In this document: in pieces, positions 8,312 to 17,511 of the stretch
How the letters are laid out: every line of letters starts with the position of its first letter
How positions within the stretch are numbered: the first letter of the stretch is position 1
Assembly: GCA_913056185.1 (NCBI GenBank)
Contig: CAJXLV010000025.1
Coordinates: forward strand, 1 to 51,762
Length of the DNA stretch: 51,762 nt
Origin: an uncultured Bacteroidota bacterium
GTDB lineage: Bacteria; Bacteroidota; Rhodothermia; Rhodothermales; Salinibacteraceae
Direction of reading: 5' to 3'
Position numbers and translations under genes: made by a program
Notes under the pieces: model-generated
Told to the model about the DNA's origin: nothing
Databases searched by the model: none
What the model saw: the letters and a program-made list of their open reading frames with translations, nothing else

Positions 8312-11300
8312 ATGACGATTACCGACGTTTCCATCAAGTACCGCACGGCGATCGCCGCCTTTACCCTGATCCTGGCGATTGGCGGGCTGGCCAGCTACCT
8401 CACGATTCCGAAGGAGTCGAACCCGTCGATCGAGTTTCCGCAGATCGTGGTCACGTCCATCTACCCCGGCGCCAGCCCGAGCGACGTGGAGGCGACGGTG
8501 AGCCAGGTGATCGAGCAGGAAATTAGCTCCATCAACGGCATCGACGAGATGCGCTCTACGTCGTCGGAGGGTGTCTCGACGGTGGTCGTGGAGTTTACGC
8601 CGGACGTGGACACGGACAAGGCGTACCAGGAGGTGAACCGGGCGGTGGACCGGGCACAGCCCGACCTGCCCGACGCGGTGGAGGAGCCGCTGGTGGACGA
8701 AATCAACACCGACGATTTTCCCATCATGACCATCAACCTCTCGGGCACCTATTCGCTGGCCCGGCTCAAGGAGGTGGGCGAGGACCTGCAGGACGAGCTC
8801 GAGGGCATTTCCAGCGTGCTGGAGGCCAACCTGATCGGCGGCCTCACGCGCGAGGTGCAGATCAACGTGGACCTGTCGGCCCTGAAGACGCACGGGGTGT
8901 CGTTCAACGACCTGATCAGCACCATTCAGCAGGAAAACACAAACATTCCCGGCGGCTCCATCGACGTGGACCGCCTCAACTACCTGGTGCGCGTGGACGG
9001 GCAGTTCGACGACCCGGCCGACCAGATCGAGGAGCTGGTGGTGAAGACGACGTCCAACGGCCGGAACGTGTACGTGCGCGACGTGGCGGACGTCGTGTTC
9101 GGCTTCAAGGACCGCGAGTCGTACTCTCGCCTCCGCATCCTGAAGCGCGAAAATGCGGCGGGCGAAACGGTGACGGTGCCCAAACAGGAGCGGCGCACCG
9201 CACAGGTCATTTCCCTGAACGTGAAGAAGCGGCCCGGCGCCAACATTCTGGAAACCTCGGACGCCGTGAAAGCGGCGGTCGACGCGTTCGCGTTTCCGAG
9301 CGGCACAGAGGTCCTGGTCACCGGCGACCAGAGCGAGAACGTGCAGTCGCTGGTCACGGACCTGGAGAACAACATCATCAGCGGCCTCATCTTCGTGATT
9401 GCCGTGCTGCTGTTTTTCCTGGGGGTGCGCAACGCCACGCTCGTGGGCATCGCGATTCCGCTCTCGATGTTTACGAGCTTTCTCGTGTTTCAGGCGCTGG
9501 GGCAGACGCTCAACTTCATCATCCTCTTCTCCCTCATCATTGCGCTGGGGATGCTGGTGGACAACGCGGTGGTGGTCATCGAAAACATCTACCGCTTCCG
9601 GGAGGAAGGCTACTCGCGCTGGGAGGCCGCGCGGCTGGGCACGGCGGAGGTGGGCGGGCCGGTGGTCGCCGCCACGGCCACCACCGTCTCGGCGTTCGTG
9701 CCCATGCTGTTCTGGCCCGGCATCATCGGGGAGTTCATGAGCTACCTGCCGCTTACGCTCATCATTACGCTCGCGAGCTCCCTGTTCGTCGCGCTCGTCA
9801 TTAACCCCGTCATTACTGGCTTCTTCGTGCAGGTGAAGGGCCGGGAAGACGGGGACGCCGAACCCGGCGAGTGGCCGGCCGTCGTGCGCTACGGCGGAGC
9901 CGCACTGATCGTGCTGCTCGGGGTCACGCTCGGCATCGCCAACTGGAAGACGCTGGTGGTCGTGGGCACGGCCCTTCCCGTGCTCTACCTCCTCCACGTC
10001 TACGTCATGGCCCCCATCGGCGACCGCTTCGTGGAGCGCGGCCTGCCGAGCCTCATCCAGTGGTACCGCGGCTACCTGGAGCGCATGCTGGAGCGCGACT
10101 ACTCGGTCCGGTACGCCCTTCTCCGCAACACGGGCGCGCTCGCGGCCCTGACCCTGGGCGCGGTGCTCTCGGCCCTCGGCGGGGCGGTGTGGCTGGCCGC
10201 GGGACAACTGGCCGGGATGCTCCTGCTGGCGCCCGGCGGGCTCCTTGCGGCGCTCGGCGCACTGGGCGTCCTCCTGCACACGCTCGAACGCATCTACCTC
10301 GGCGGCTGGAGGAGCGTGGCGTTCGGCGGCGCCCTCTTTGCCCTCATGCTCGCCATTCTGGGCCTCAGCTACGCGGCCGGCAATTTGTCGCTGCCCGCCC
10401 TGTACAAGCTCATGGCCGCCCCGGCGGGCATCGTGCTCGTGGGCCTGCTCGGCGCCCTCCTCAACACCAGAACGCACCTGCTCTTGACCGACCGCCGCGC
10501 GGCGCTGCTCAACGGCTCGCTGGGCGGCCTCGTCCTCATCGTGGGCCTCTTTGTCGTCGCGCCCACGGGCCAGGCCTTCTTCCCCGACACCGACCCCAAC
10601 CGCGTGCAGATCAACGTGGAGGCGCCGCTCGGCACCAACATCGAAACGTCCAACACCATCGCGCAAACGGCCGAGGAGCGCATTCTGCGCCTGCTCGACC
10701 AAAACCCCGACTCGGAGGCCAACATCGAGAACCTGCTGGTGAACGTGGGCGTGGGCGGCGATGCGCAGTTCGGCGGCGGGGCGCAGGCGCCGGAGCGGGC
10801 GCGCCTCTCGCTCAACATGGTCGACTATGCCGAGCGGCCCGAGTCGTCGACCCGCACCCTGGAGAAGCTGCGCGCGCAGCTGCAGGGCATCCCCGGCACC
10901 GACATCGAGTTTACCAAGCAGGAGCAGGGCCCGCCCACCGGCCCGCCCGTCAACATCGAAATCTCCGGCCCCGAGTTTGAGCGCATTGTCCAGATCTCCA
11001 CCGAGATCAAAGACCGCCTGTCCGACGCAGCGCGGAGCGGGCAGCTGCCCGGCCTGGTGGACGTGAGCGACAACCTGAACACGGGCCGCCCGGAGGTGCA
11101 GGTGGACGTCGACCGCGAACAGGCCGCCAAGTACGGCCTCTCCACCAGTCAGATTGCCCAGACGGTGCGCTCGGCCATCCAGGGCGTGGAGGCCGATACC
11201 TACCGGAGTGGCGAGGACGAGTACGACATCACCGTGCGCCTCCAACCCTCGGACCGGGCCACGCTCGAGAGCCTCGCCACGCTGACCGTCACCAACACGC

Positions 11301-12241
11301 GCGGCCGGCAGATTCCGCTAACCTCGGTGGCCGACATTGAGGAGGGCACCGGCTTCGGCTCCATCACCCGCATCGACCAGACCCGCGTGGTCACCGTCTC
11401 CGGCGACGCTGCGCCCGGCTACAACGGGCCCGACGTGCTCACCCGCGTGCAGGACGCGCTCTCGGAGTACCGCCAGGGCCTGCCGCCCGGCTACACGATG
11501 GAGTACACCGGCGGCAACGAGGAGCAACAGGAGTCCTTCGGCTTCCTCACCACGGCCCTCGCCATTGGCGCCTCGCTCATCTTCCTCATCCTCATTATCG
11601 AGTTCAACTCCATCAGCGCGCCGTTCATCATCATGGCCGCCGTGGGCCTGAGCCTAATCGGCGTCCTGCTGGGCCTCATCCTCACCCGCACGCCGTTCAA
11701 CCTGTTCACCTTCATCGGCATCATCGCCCTGGCCGGCATCGTGGTGAACAACAACATCGTCCTGGTCGACTACATCATGCAGCTGCGCGGGCGCGGCTCG
11801 GAGAAGCGAGACGCCATCGTCGAGGGCGGGGCCACGCGCCTGCGGCCCGTCCTGCTCACGGCCCTGACCACCATTCTCGGGCTCGTGCCCCTCACCTTCG
11901 GCATCAACGTCGACTTTGTGGGGCTGCTGGCCGACTTTGCGCCCAACTTCCAGATCGGCAGCGAAAACACGCAGTTCTGGGGGCCCATGGGCACGGCCAT
12001 CATCTCGGGCCTCACCTTCGCCACCTTCCTCACGCTCGTCATCGTGCCGGTGTTGTACTCCGTCTTCGACTCGGTAAGCCTGCGCGTGACGGAGGCCTTC
12101 GGGGGCCGCCCCGAAAACGCCGCCATCGTAAGCGACACCGTCGTCACCGAGAGCCTCCTCGAAGACGGTGTGCCGGGCGACGGCGCCCCCGCCCCGTCCG
12201 AAACACCCTCTCCCGCCCCGGAGCGCCCGCCCGAGAGGTGA
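8312..12241 (+). CDS. RND-family inner-membrane efflux transporter with extra membrane segments
   Basis: 1309 residues against about 1020-1060 for a usual AcrB-type pump. The family is clear: N-terminal TM1 (YRTAIAAFTLILAIGGLASYL), porter domains (IYPGASPSDVEATVSQVIEQE), TM4 with GMLVDNAVVVIEN, and TM10 with GIIALAGIVVNNNIVLVDY. It should use proton motive force to expel drugs or lipophilic compounds. In place of the short link between TM6 and TM7, residues ~507-730 contain about six additional hydrophobic segments flanking the usual amphipathic helix (near RGLPSLIQWYRGYLERML). The pump is intact in frame over its full length. TM4 has Asp-Asn rather than the Asp-Asp of AcrB, as in several related subfamilies. 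The gene lies 99 bp after the adaptor gene and completes the cassette. Confidence 0.93.
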   Translation: MTITDVSIKYRTAIAAFTLILAIGGLASYLTIPKESNPSIEFPQIVVTSIYPGASPSDVEATVSQVIEQEISSINGIDEMRSTSSEGVSTVVVEFTPDVDTDKAYQEVNRAVDRAQPDLPDAVEEPLVDEINTDDFPIMTINLSGTYSLARLKEVGEDLQDELEGISSVLEANLIGGLTREVQINVDLSALKTHGVSFNDLISTIQQENTNIPGGSIDVDRLNYLVRVDGQFDDPADQIEELVVKTTSNGRNVYVRDVADVVFGFKDRESYSRLRILKRENAAGETVTVPKQERRTAQVISLNVKKRPGANILETSDAVKAAVDAFAFPSGTEVLVTGDQSENVQSLVTDLENNIISGLIFVIAVLLFFLGVRNATLVGIAIPLSMFTSFLVFQALGQTLNFIILFSLIIALGMLVDNAVVVIENIYRFREEGYSRWEAARLGTAEVGGPVVAATATTVSAFVPMLFWPGIIGEFMSYLPLTLIITLASSLFVALVINPVITGFFVQVKGREDGDAEPGEWPAVVRYGGAALIVLLGVTLGIANWKTLVVVGTALPVLYLLHVYVMAPIGDRFVERGLPSLIQWYRGYLERMLERDYSVRYALLRNTGALAALTLGAVLSALGGAVWLAAGQLAGMLLLAPGGLLAALGALGVLLHTLERIYLGGWRSVAFGGALFALMLAILGLSYAAGNLSLPALYKLMAAPAGIVLVGLLGALLNTRTHLLLTDRRAALLNGSLGGLVLIVGLFVVAPTGQAFFPDTDPNRVQINVEAPLGTNIETSNTIAQTAEERILRLLDQNPDSEANIENLLVNVGVGGDAQFGGGAQAPERARLSLNMVDYAERPESSTRTLEKLRAQLQGIPGTDIEFTKQEQGPPTGPPVNIEISGPEFERIVQISTEIKDRLSDAARSGQLPGLVDVSDNLNTGRPEVQVDVDREQAAKYGLSTSQIAQTVRSAIQGVEADTYRSGEDEYDITVRLQPSDRATLESLATLTVTNTRGRQIPLTSVADIEEGTGFGSITRIDQTRVVTVSGDAAPGYNGPDVLTRVQDALSEYRQGLPPGYTMEYTGGNEEQQESFGFLTTALAIGASLIFLILIIEFNSISAPFIIMAAVGLSLIGVLLGLILTRTPFNLFTFIGIIALAGIVVNNNIVLVDYIMQLRGRGSEKRDAIVEGGATRLRPVLLTALTTILGLVPLTFGINVDFVGLLADFAPNFQIGSENTQFWGPMGTAIISGLTFATFLTLVIVPVLYSVFDSVSLRVTEAFGGRPENAAIVSDTVVTESLLEDGVPGDGAPAPSETPSPAPERPPER

Positions 12242-12463
12242 GCTCCCGCGCCCGCCCGCGCAGAACCACGACCGCGGCAAGCAAGGGGCCCTCCTCGGAA
12301 CAGGCCGTCTACCCGCTGAGTCTGTTCTTCCTAAAAGAAACCGAACGGGGGCGGCTGCATTTATTGAATGCCCCACAAGGATGTCCGCCTTGCCCTCTCG
12401 ACCGACGACTGCCCGGCCCCCGCTGGCCCGGCCCGGATTTTTCTCAGCTGCCTGCCACCCCGA

Positions 12464-13654
12464 ATGGGCTTACTCGCGCTCTACGTTGCGCTGGCGATTG
12501 GCGTCTCCTTCCTCTGCTCGATGATGGAGGCGGTGCTTCTGAGCGTGACGCCGTCGTACGTCGCGGCGATGGAACGGGAAGGGAGCGCAGTGGGGCAGCG
12601 GCTGCACCAGTTTAAGGAAAACATCGACCGCCCGCTGGCGGCCATCCTAAGCCTCAACACCATCGCCCATACCGTCGGTGCAGCCGGGGTGGGCGCGCAA
12701 GCGGCCGTCGTCTTCGGGGAGGCCTACACCGGCATTGTGGCAGCCGTACTCACCCTCCTCATCCTCGTCCTCTCAGAAATCATCCCGAAAACCCTCGGGG
12801 CCGTCTACTGGAGAACCCTGACGCCCCCCGTGGTCCGGTTTCTCACCGGCACCATCATCGCGATGTGGCCGCTCGTGAAGCTATCGCAGGGCCTCACCTA
12901 CCTGCTCTCGCAGGAAGACGACGAGGCGGCCTTTAGCCGCGAGGAGTTCACGGCGATGGCCGAACTCGGTGAGGAAGAAGGGGTCTTCGAAGAAAAAGAA
13001 TCGCGCATCTTGCGCAACCTCTTCCGCTTCAACTCGCTGCGGGTGAAGGATGTCATGACACCGCGCACCGTCATCTTCAACCTGCCGGAGAACACTACCA
13101 TCGGCGACGTGGTGGAGGAGCACGACGAGTTCCGCTTCTCCCGCATCCCGGTCTACGACGACGACCCCGACGACATCACCGGCTATGTGCTGAAGGACGA
13201 GATGCTGCTGCGGGCCGCGCAGGAGGAGTTTGACATCACGCTGGCCGACATGGCCCGCGACATCCTGGTGGTGCACGAGACGCTGCCCCTCCCCGACCTG
13301 CTGGAGCGCCTGCTTGACCGCCTGGAGCACATCGCTCTCGTGGTGGACGAGTACGGCGGCGTAGCGGGCGTGGTGACCATGGAGGACGTGGTGGAGACGC
13401 TTCTGGGCCTGGAGATTGTGGACGAGGCGGACTCGGTGGAGGACATGCAGGCGCTCGCCCGCAAGCAGTGGTTCCGCCGGGCCCGCGAACTGGGCATGGT
13501 CTCGGCCGATGCCCTCGAAACCCCCGACGCCCCGGACGCTGAAGCGCTGAAGGAACAGGTCCTGCAACGGGAGCTCTCGGACGACTCCGCCGTGGCCACC
13601 GAGTCTGCCAACAGCACCCGCCGCCCGTCCTCGGACGCCCCTGCAGACGAGTAG
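12464..13654 (+). CDS. CNNM/CorC-type transporter (DUF21 plus CBS pair)
   Basis: 396 residues. An N-terminal DUF21 membrane domain (about 1-150) has several helices (GLLALYVALAIGVSFLCSMMEAVLLS, AVLTLLILVLSEIIPKTLGAVY) with the SEIIPKTLG signature. A tandem CBS region follows (VKDVMTPRTVIFNLPENTT near 190; IALVVDEYGGVAGVVTMEDVVETLLG near 320). Such proteins are linked to Mg2+/Co2+ efflux and were long called haemolysins. The typical C-terminal CorC_HlyC domain is missing, replaced by a short acidic tail. The ATG at 12464 precedes the first membrane helix; upstream in-frame residues look non-coding. The stop codon overlaps a 15-bp tandem repeat. Confidence 0.88.
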   Translation: MGLLALYVALAIGVSFLCSMMEAVLLSVTPSYVAAMEREGSAVGQRLHQFKENIDRPLAAILSLNTIAHTVGAAGVGAQAAVVFGEAYTGIVAAVLTLLILVLSEIIPKTLGAVYWRTLTPPVVRFLTGTIIAMWPLVKLSQGLTYLLSQEDDEAAFSREEFTAMAELGEEEGVFEEKESRILRNLFRFNSLRVKDVMTPRTVIFNLPENTTIGDVVEEHDEFRFSRIPVYDDDPDDITGYVLKDEMLLRAAQEEFDITLADMARDILVVHETLPLPDLLERLLDRLEHIALVVDEYGGVAGVVTMEDVVETLLGLEIVDEADSVEDMQALARKQWFRRARELGMVSADALETPDAPDAEALKEQVLQRELSDDSAVATESANSTRRPSSDAPADE

Positions 13655-13680
13655 TGCAGACGCGAGTAGTGCAGACGCGT
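13651..13680. repeat. 15-bp tandem duplication
   Basis: GTAGTGCAGACGCGA (13651-13665) is repeated as GTAGTGCAGACGCGT (13666-13680), with a partial third copy just upstream (TGCAGACGA at 13642-13650). The first copy contains the stop codon of the CNNM gene; the array fills the spacer before mpl. Confidence 0.75.
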
Positions 13681-13706
13681 AGTCTCTCCGTCGCTCCTGT
13701 TGTTGC

Positions 13707-15185
13707 ATGCCCCGCCCCCTCCACACGCTGCCGGACGCCTCTCTGCGTCAGTTTTCGCGGCCCGAGGTGCCGCCGCCCACGGCCCTCCACGACGTGCACC
13801 TCATCGGCATCTGCGGCACGGGCATGGGCGCCCTGGCCGGGCTCTTCCAGCAGGCGGGCCTGCAGGTGCGCGGGAGCGACGACAACGTGTACCCGCCCAT
13901 GAGCACGCATCTCGCCGAGCAGGGCATTCCTGTGCACGAGGGCTACGACCCGGCTCACCTCCGCCCCGCCCCCGACCTCACGGTGGTGGGCAACGCCTGC
14001 ACGCCCACGCACCCGGAAGCTACCTACGCCCGCGACGAGCGCCTTCCGCAGCAGTCGTTCCCCGAGGCGCTCGCGCACACCTTTCTCACCGAGGCGCGGC
14101 GTCCGCTCGTGGTGGCGGGCACGCACGGCAAAACCACAACCACGGGGCTGCTCGTCCACCTCCTCCGGCATGCCGGGCACGACCCCGGGTTCCTCGTCGG
14201 GGGGGTGCCGCAAAGCACCGGCCAGAGCTACGCGCTCGGCACCGATGCGCCCTTTGTGCTGGAGGGCGACGAGTACGACAGCGCATACTTCGACAAGCGA
14301 CCCAAATTCTTGCACTACCGCCCCCACGCGGCCCTCGTCACCTCGGTCGAGTTCGACCACGCGGACATCTTCGTCGACCACGCCGACTACCGAGCCGCGT
14401 TCGAGGCGTTTGTCGGTCGGGTGGAGGGCGACGGACTGCTGGCCCTCTGCGGCGACCACGCCGAGGGGCGGGCGCTGGCCGACTGCACGCGGGCGCCCGT
14501 TCGCACCTACGGCCTGGGCCCTCACAATGATGTCTGCGCCGAGTCCATCACTCCCTCCCACACCGGCTCCTCGTTTGTTCTTCGGATGGGGGGACGGCAA
14601 ACGGACGTAACGCTGGCCCTGCCCGGCCGCCACAACGTGCAAAACGCCCTCGGCGCGGCAGTGCTGGCCCGTCACGAGGGCGTATCCCTCTCGGCCATTG
14701 CGGCGGGCCTCGCCTCGTTCGAGGGCATGAGGCGCCGCCAGGAGGTGCGCGGACGCCCCAACGACGTGCTGGTGGTCGATGACTTTGCGCACCACCCCAC
14801 CGCCGTACAGGCCACCGTACAGGCCCTCCGCGCCGCATACCCCGAGCGCCGGCTCGTCGCCATCTTCGAGCCGCGCTCCAACACCAGCCGCCGCGCTCGC
14901 TTCCAGTCCGACTACGGCCGGGCCCTCGATGCCGCCGACCGCGTTTTCTTGAAGGCCCCACCGGTGCGCCACAACGACGACGCCGACGCCATGCTCGACC
15001 CCGAGGCGGTCGTGCACACCCTCCACGACCGTGGCACGCCCGCCGCCGCCTTCGACGACGTAGACGCCCTGCTCGCACCGCTGGTCGACACACTGCGGCC
15101 CGGCGACGTGGCGCTCCTCATGAGCAACGGCAGCTTCGGCGGCCTCCCCGAGCGACTGCCGGACGCAATCGCCGCAGCTGCGTAG
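13707..15185 (+). CDS. mpl: UDP-N-acetylmuramate:L-alanyl-gamma-D-glutamyl-meso-diaminopimelate ligase
   Basis: 492-residue Mur-ligase-family enzyme that reattaches recycled tripeptide to UDP-MurNAc in peptidoglycan recycling. It shows the N-terminal Rossmann motif DVHLIGICGTGMGALAGL (about 30-47), the ATP-binding P-loop GTHGKTTTTG (139-148), the Mpl/MurC motif LEGDEYDSAYFDKRPKF, the central-domain PGRHNVQNALGA and the C-terminal VVDDFAHHPTAV and FEPRSNTS motifs. The DEYD-SAYFDKRPKF stretch favours Mpl over MurC. Length is near the family's usual ~450-460 with a short N-terminal addition. The ATG at 13707 follows the tandem repeat. It acts in the cytoplasm. Confidence 0.92.
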   Translation: MPRPLHTLPDASLRQFSRPEVPPPTALHDVHLIGICGTGMGALAGLFQQAGLQVRGSDDNVYPPMSTHLAEQGIPVHEGYDPAHLRPAPDLTVVGNACTPTHPEATYARDERLPQQSFPEALAHTFLTEARRPLVVAGTHGKTTTTGLLVHLLRHAGHDPGFLVGGVPQSTGQSYALGTDAPFVLEGDEYDSAYFDKRPKFLHYRPHAALVTSVEFDHADIFVDHADYRAAFEAFVGRVEGDGLLALCGDHAEGRALADCTRAPVRTYGLGPHNDVCAESITPSHTGSSFVLRMGGRQTDVTLALPGRHNVQNALGAAVLARHEGVSLSAIAAGLASFEGMRRRQEVRGRPNDVLVVDDFAHHPTAVQATVQALRAAYPERRLVAIFEPRSNTSRRARFQSDYGRALDAADRVFLKAPPVRHNDDADAMLDPEAVVHTLHDRGTPAAAFDDVDALLAPLVDTLRPGDVALLMSNGSFGGLPERLPDAIAAAA

Positions 15186-15257
15186 CACTTGGGGAGGCGT
15201 GGGGCATTTCGGAATCCTGAGCGCGTCTGCCGACGTTCCGTCCCAAAAAGCCTCCTC

Positions 15258-16070
15258 ATGCCTTCCATGGCCACTGCCACCGACGCCCGCGGCTGCCCCC
15301 TTTCGCTCAACGCCCCGCCTGCCCGCATCGTCTCCCTGGTGCCCAGCCAGACGGAACTGCTTGCCTACCTTGGGCTGGACGACCAGGTTGTGGGCCTCAC
15401 GCGCTTCTGCGAACGCCCCGAGCATTGGCGTGCCGAGAAACCCATCGTGGGCGGCACCAAGCAGGTCGATGTCGACATCGTCCGGGAGCTGGATCCAGAT
15501 CTCATCCTCGCCAACCACGAAGAGAATACGGCCGACGACGTAGCGGCGCTCGACGACATTGCACCTGTGTTCGTGACGGAGGTCAAGACCGTCTCCGGTG
15601 CGCTCGACATGATCCGAACCGTAGGCGCTCTTACCAACACGGCGGACCGTACCTCCACCCTGGTCGGCAAAATTATTTCCCGGTTCCACGCGCTCCCGGA
15701 CTTCCCCAGCCTCCGGGCCGTCTACTTCATCTGGCGCGAGCCGTACATGACTGTGGGCCGGGATACGTTTATTCACGACGTAATGCAGTGGGGCGGGTTT
15801 CACAATCCGTACGCCGACCACACGCGCTATCCGGACGTGTCGCTGCAGGCACTTCCCGATCAGGAGCCGGACGTGCTGCTGTGTGCGACGGAGCCGTTCC
15901 CCTTCCACGACGCTGACCGGTTCACCGACGACTTGCGGGCCGCTGTGCCGGAGACGCCCGTTGAGATCGTTGACGGACAGCCATTCTCGTGGTACGGCCC
16001 ACGACTTTTGGAAACACCGTCGTACCTCAAAACCCTCCGGGCACGCCTTTCCACCCCGCGCCCCGCATAG
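15258..16070 (+). CDS. helical-backbone metal/cobalamin-binding protein (BtuF-like)
   Basis: 270 residues of the periplasmic-binding-protein type III fold used for cobalamin and iron-siderophore binding. Visible hallmarks are RIVSLVPSQTELLAYLGLDDQVVGLTRFC (residues ~22-50, typical of BtuF) and DIVRELDPDLILANHEENTADDV. No signal peptide or lipobox is seen from the ATG at 15258, and no BtuC/BtuD permease genes are adjacent, so the protein may be a stand-alone or cytoplasmic corrinoid-binding member rather than a classic transport receptor. Ligand is inferred from the family only. The leader is CTCCTC directly before the ATG; a second ATG lies three codons downstream. Confidence 0.8.
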   Translation: MPSMATATDARGCPLSLNAPPARIVSLVPSQTELLAYLGLDDQVVGLTRFCERPEHWRAEKPIVGGTKQVDVDIVRELDPDLILANHEENTADDVAALDDIAPVFVTEVKTVSGALDMIRTVGALTNTADRTSTLVGKIISRFHALPDFPSLRAVYFIWREPYMTVGRDTFIHDVMQWGGFHNPYADHTRYPDVSLQALPDQEPDVLLCATEPFPFHDADRFTDDLRAAVPETPVEIVDGQPFSWYGPRLLETPSYLKTLRARLSTPRPA

Positions 16071-16162
16071 GGCAGCCGTGGCGCCTCCCCCTCGGGGCCT
16101 TGCCTCTTGTTTGCCCCACTCGTACGTTTCAGGCATGGCTTGTCTCTTTACGTCCCGCCCCC

Positions 16163-17404
16163 ATGTCGCTCTCCTATCCGCTGGCATCGTCCCTCCTCAC
16201 TGCTGGGGCTGCTCTGCTCCTTCTTGCACTCCCTCAGCGCGCCGCCTCGGCCCAGTCCACGGAGGCCCTCCACGCACGCGCCACGCGGCTGGCCCAGGAG
16301 GCCCTGCTCGTCGACGGCCACATTGACCTCCCCTACCGCCTCCATGACTTCTACGAAAATCCTGCCGACTCCACCATTGGGGGCGATTTTGACTATCCCC
16401 GCGCACGAGCCGGCGGCCTCGACGCTCCCTTCATGGCCATCTATATCCCTACGGAGCTCCAGGACACCCCGGAGATCGCCACGAACCGGGCGCATGAGTT
16501 GATCGACCTCGTGGAGCAGATCGCCACCGAGCATCCCGACGAGTTTGCCCTCGCCACTTCCCCGACCGAGGTGCACGAGATCGCCCAAACCGACGCCATC
16601 GCCCTTCCGATGGGCATGGAAAATGGCGCTGGGCTTGGCGGAGCGCTCCAAAACGTCCAGCACTTTTACGACCGCGGCATCCGCTACATTACCCTCACCC
16701 ACGGCACACACAACCGCATCGGCGACTCTTCGTACGACGACGCCGCGCCGCGCTGGAAGGGGCTCAGTCCGTTTGGAACGCAGGTGGTCGCGGAGATGAA
16801 CCGCCTCGGCATGATGGTCGACATTTCGCACGTGACGGACGCGACGGCCAGGGACGTGCTGGCCCAGACGAAGGCGCCAGTCATTGCCTCGCACTCTTCG
16901 TGCCGCCACTTCACCCCTGCCTGGGAGCGCAACGTAAGCGACGAAATCCTCCAGGGCATTGCCGAAACGGGCGGGGTCGTCATGATCACCTTCGGCTCTT
17001 CGTTCTTGCGCAACGAGTACCGGCGCCACGACGACCCTGTGCGGGACCGAATGCGGGCCCACATCGACTCCATGGGCTGGGAGGCGGGCTCTCGGGCCGC
17101 TGTGGTCTACGAAGAGGAGGTGCGGAAAGCGCACCCCATCGGCACGGTTGCGGACGTGGCCGATCACATCGACCACGCGGTGGACTTGGTAGGCGTGGAG
17201 CACGTGGGACTCGGCTCCGACTTCGATGGCGTCTTTGCCCTGCCCGAAGGCTTGCAAGATGCATCGGGCTACCCGTCCCTCATAGCCGAGCTGCTCCGGC
17301 GCGGGTATTCCGAGGAGCAACTCCGAATGATTCTCGGCGAGAATGTCTTGCGCGTATGGGCCGAGGTGGAAGCGACGGCCAGGCGCCTCCGACAGGACCC
17401 ATGA
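16163..17404 (+). CDS. membrane-type dipeptidase (peptidase family M19)
   Basis: 413 residues with a signal peptide (SSLLTAGAALLLLALPQRAASA, cleavage near residue 31), so exported. The M19 zinc-site residues are all visible in order: His/Asp of VDGHIDLP (about 52), Glu of GMENG (about 152), His of VDISHV (about 222) and His of ASHSSCR (about 243), followed by the family stretch GLGSDFDGV. The expected activity is hydrolysis of dipeptides, including some D-amino-acid dipeptides. An ATG at 16163 starts the signal peptide; the frame is open further upstream but the residues there overlap the end of the preceding gene and look non-coding. It faces the helicase gene convergently. Confidence 0.9.
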   Translation: MSLSYPLASSLLTAGAALLLLALPQRAASAQSTEALHARATRLAQEALLVDGHIDLPYRLHDFYENPADSTIGGDFDYPRARAGGLDAPFMAIYIPTELQDTPEIATNRAHELIDLVEQIATEHPDEFALATSPTEVHEIAQTDAIALPMGMENGAGLGGALQNVQHFYDRGIRYITLTHGTHNRIGDSSYDDAAPRWKGLSPFGTQVVAEMNRLGMMVDISHVTDATARDVLAQTKAPVIASHSSCRHFTPAWERNVSDEILQGIAETGGVVMITFGSSFLRNEYRRHDDPVRDRMRAHIDSMGWEAGSRAAVVYEEEVRKAHPIGTVADVADHIDHAVDLVGVEHVGLGSDFDGVFALPEGLQDASGYPSLIAELLRRGYSEEQLRMILGENVLRVWAEVEATARRLRQDP

Positions 17405-17511
17405 CGCCGTCAGCGAGGCCGTGGCGGCACCGGTCCAGCCCTCCCAAGAGGGAGCCAGTCCTCTCAGGGCGACCGAGAGTCCCCCAAGCGATTTGCGGTC
17501 TGCAGGGGGCG

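Noticed and set aside
6890..11245. A 1451-codon open frame on the minus strand antisense to the efflux genes
   Set aside because: It mirrors the codon pattern of three well-supported plus-strand genes. The translation is His/Arg/Val-rich low-complexity sequence with no family character, as expected for antisense frames in GC-rich DNA.
13236..16187. A 983-codon minus-strand open frame across mpl and the BtuF-like gene
   Set aside because: Antisense shadow of two genes with intact motifs; translation is low in recognisable domains and very Gly/Arg/Val-rich.
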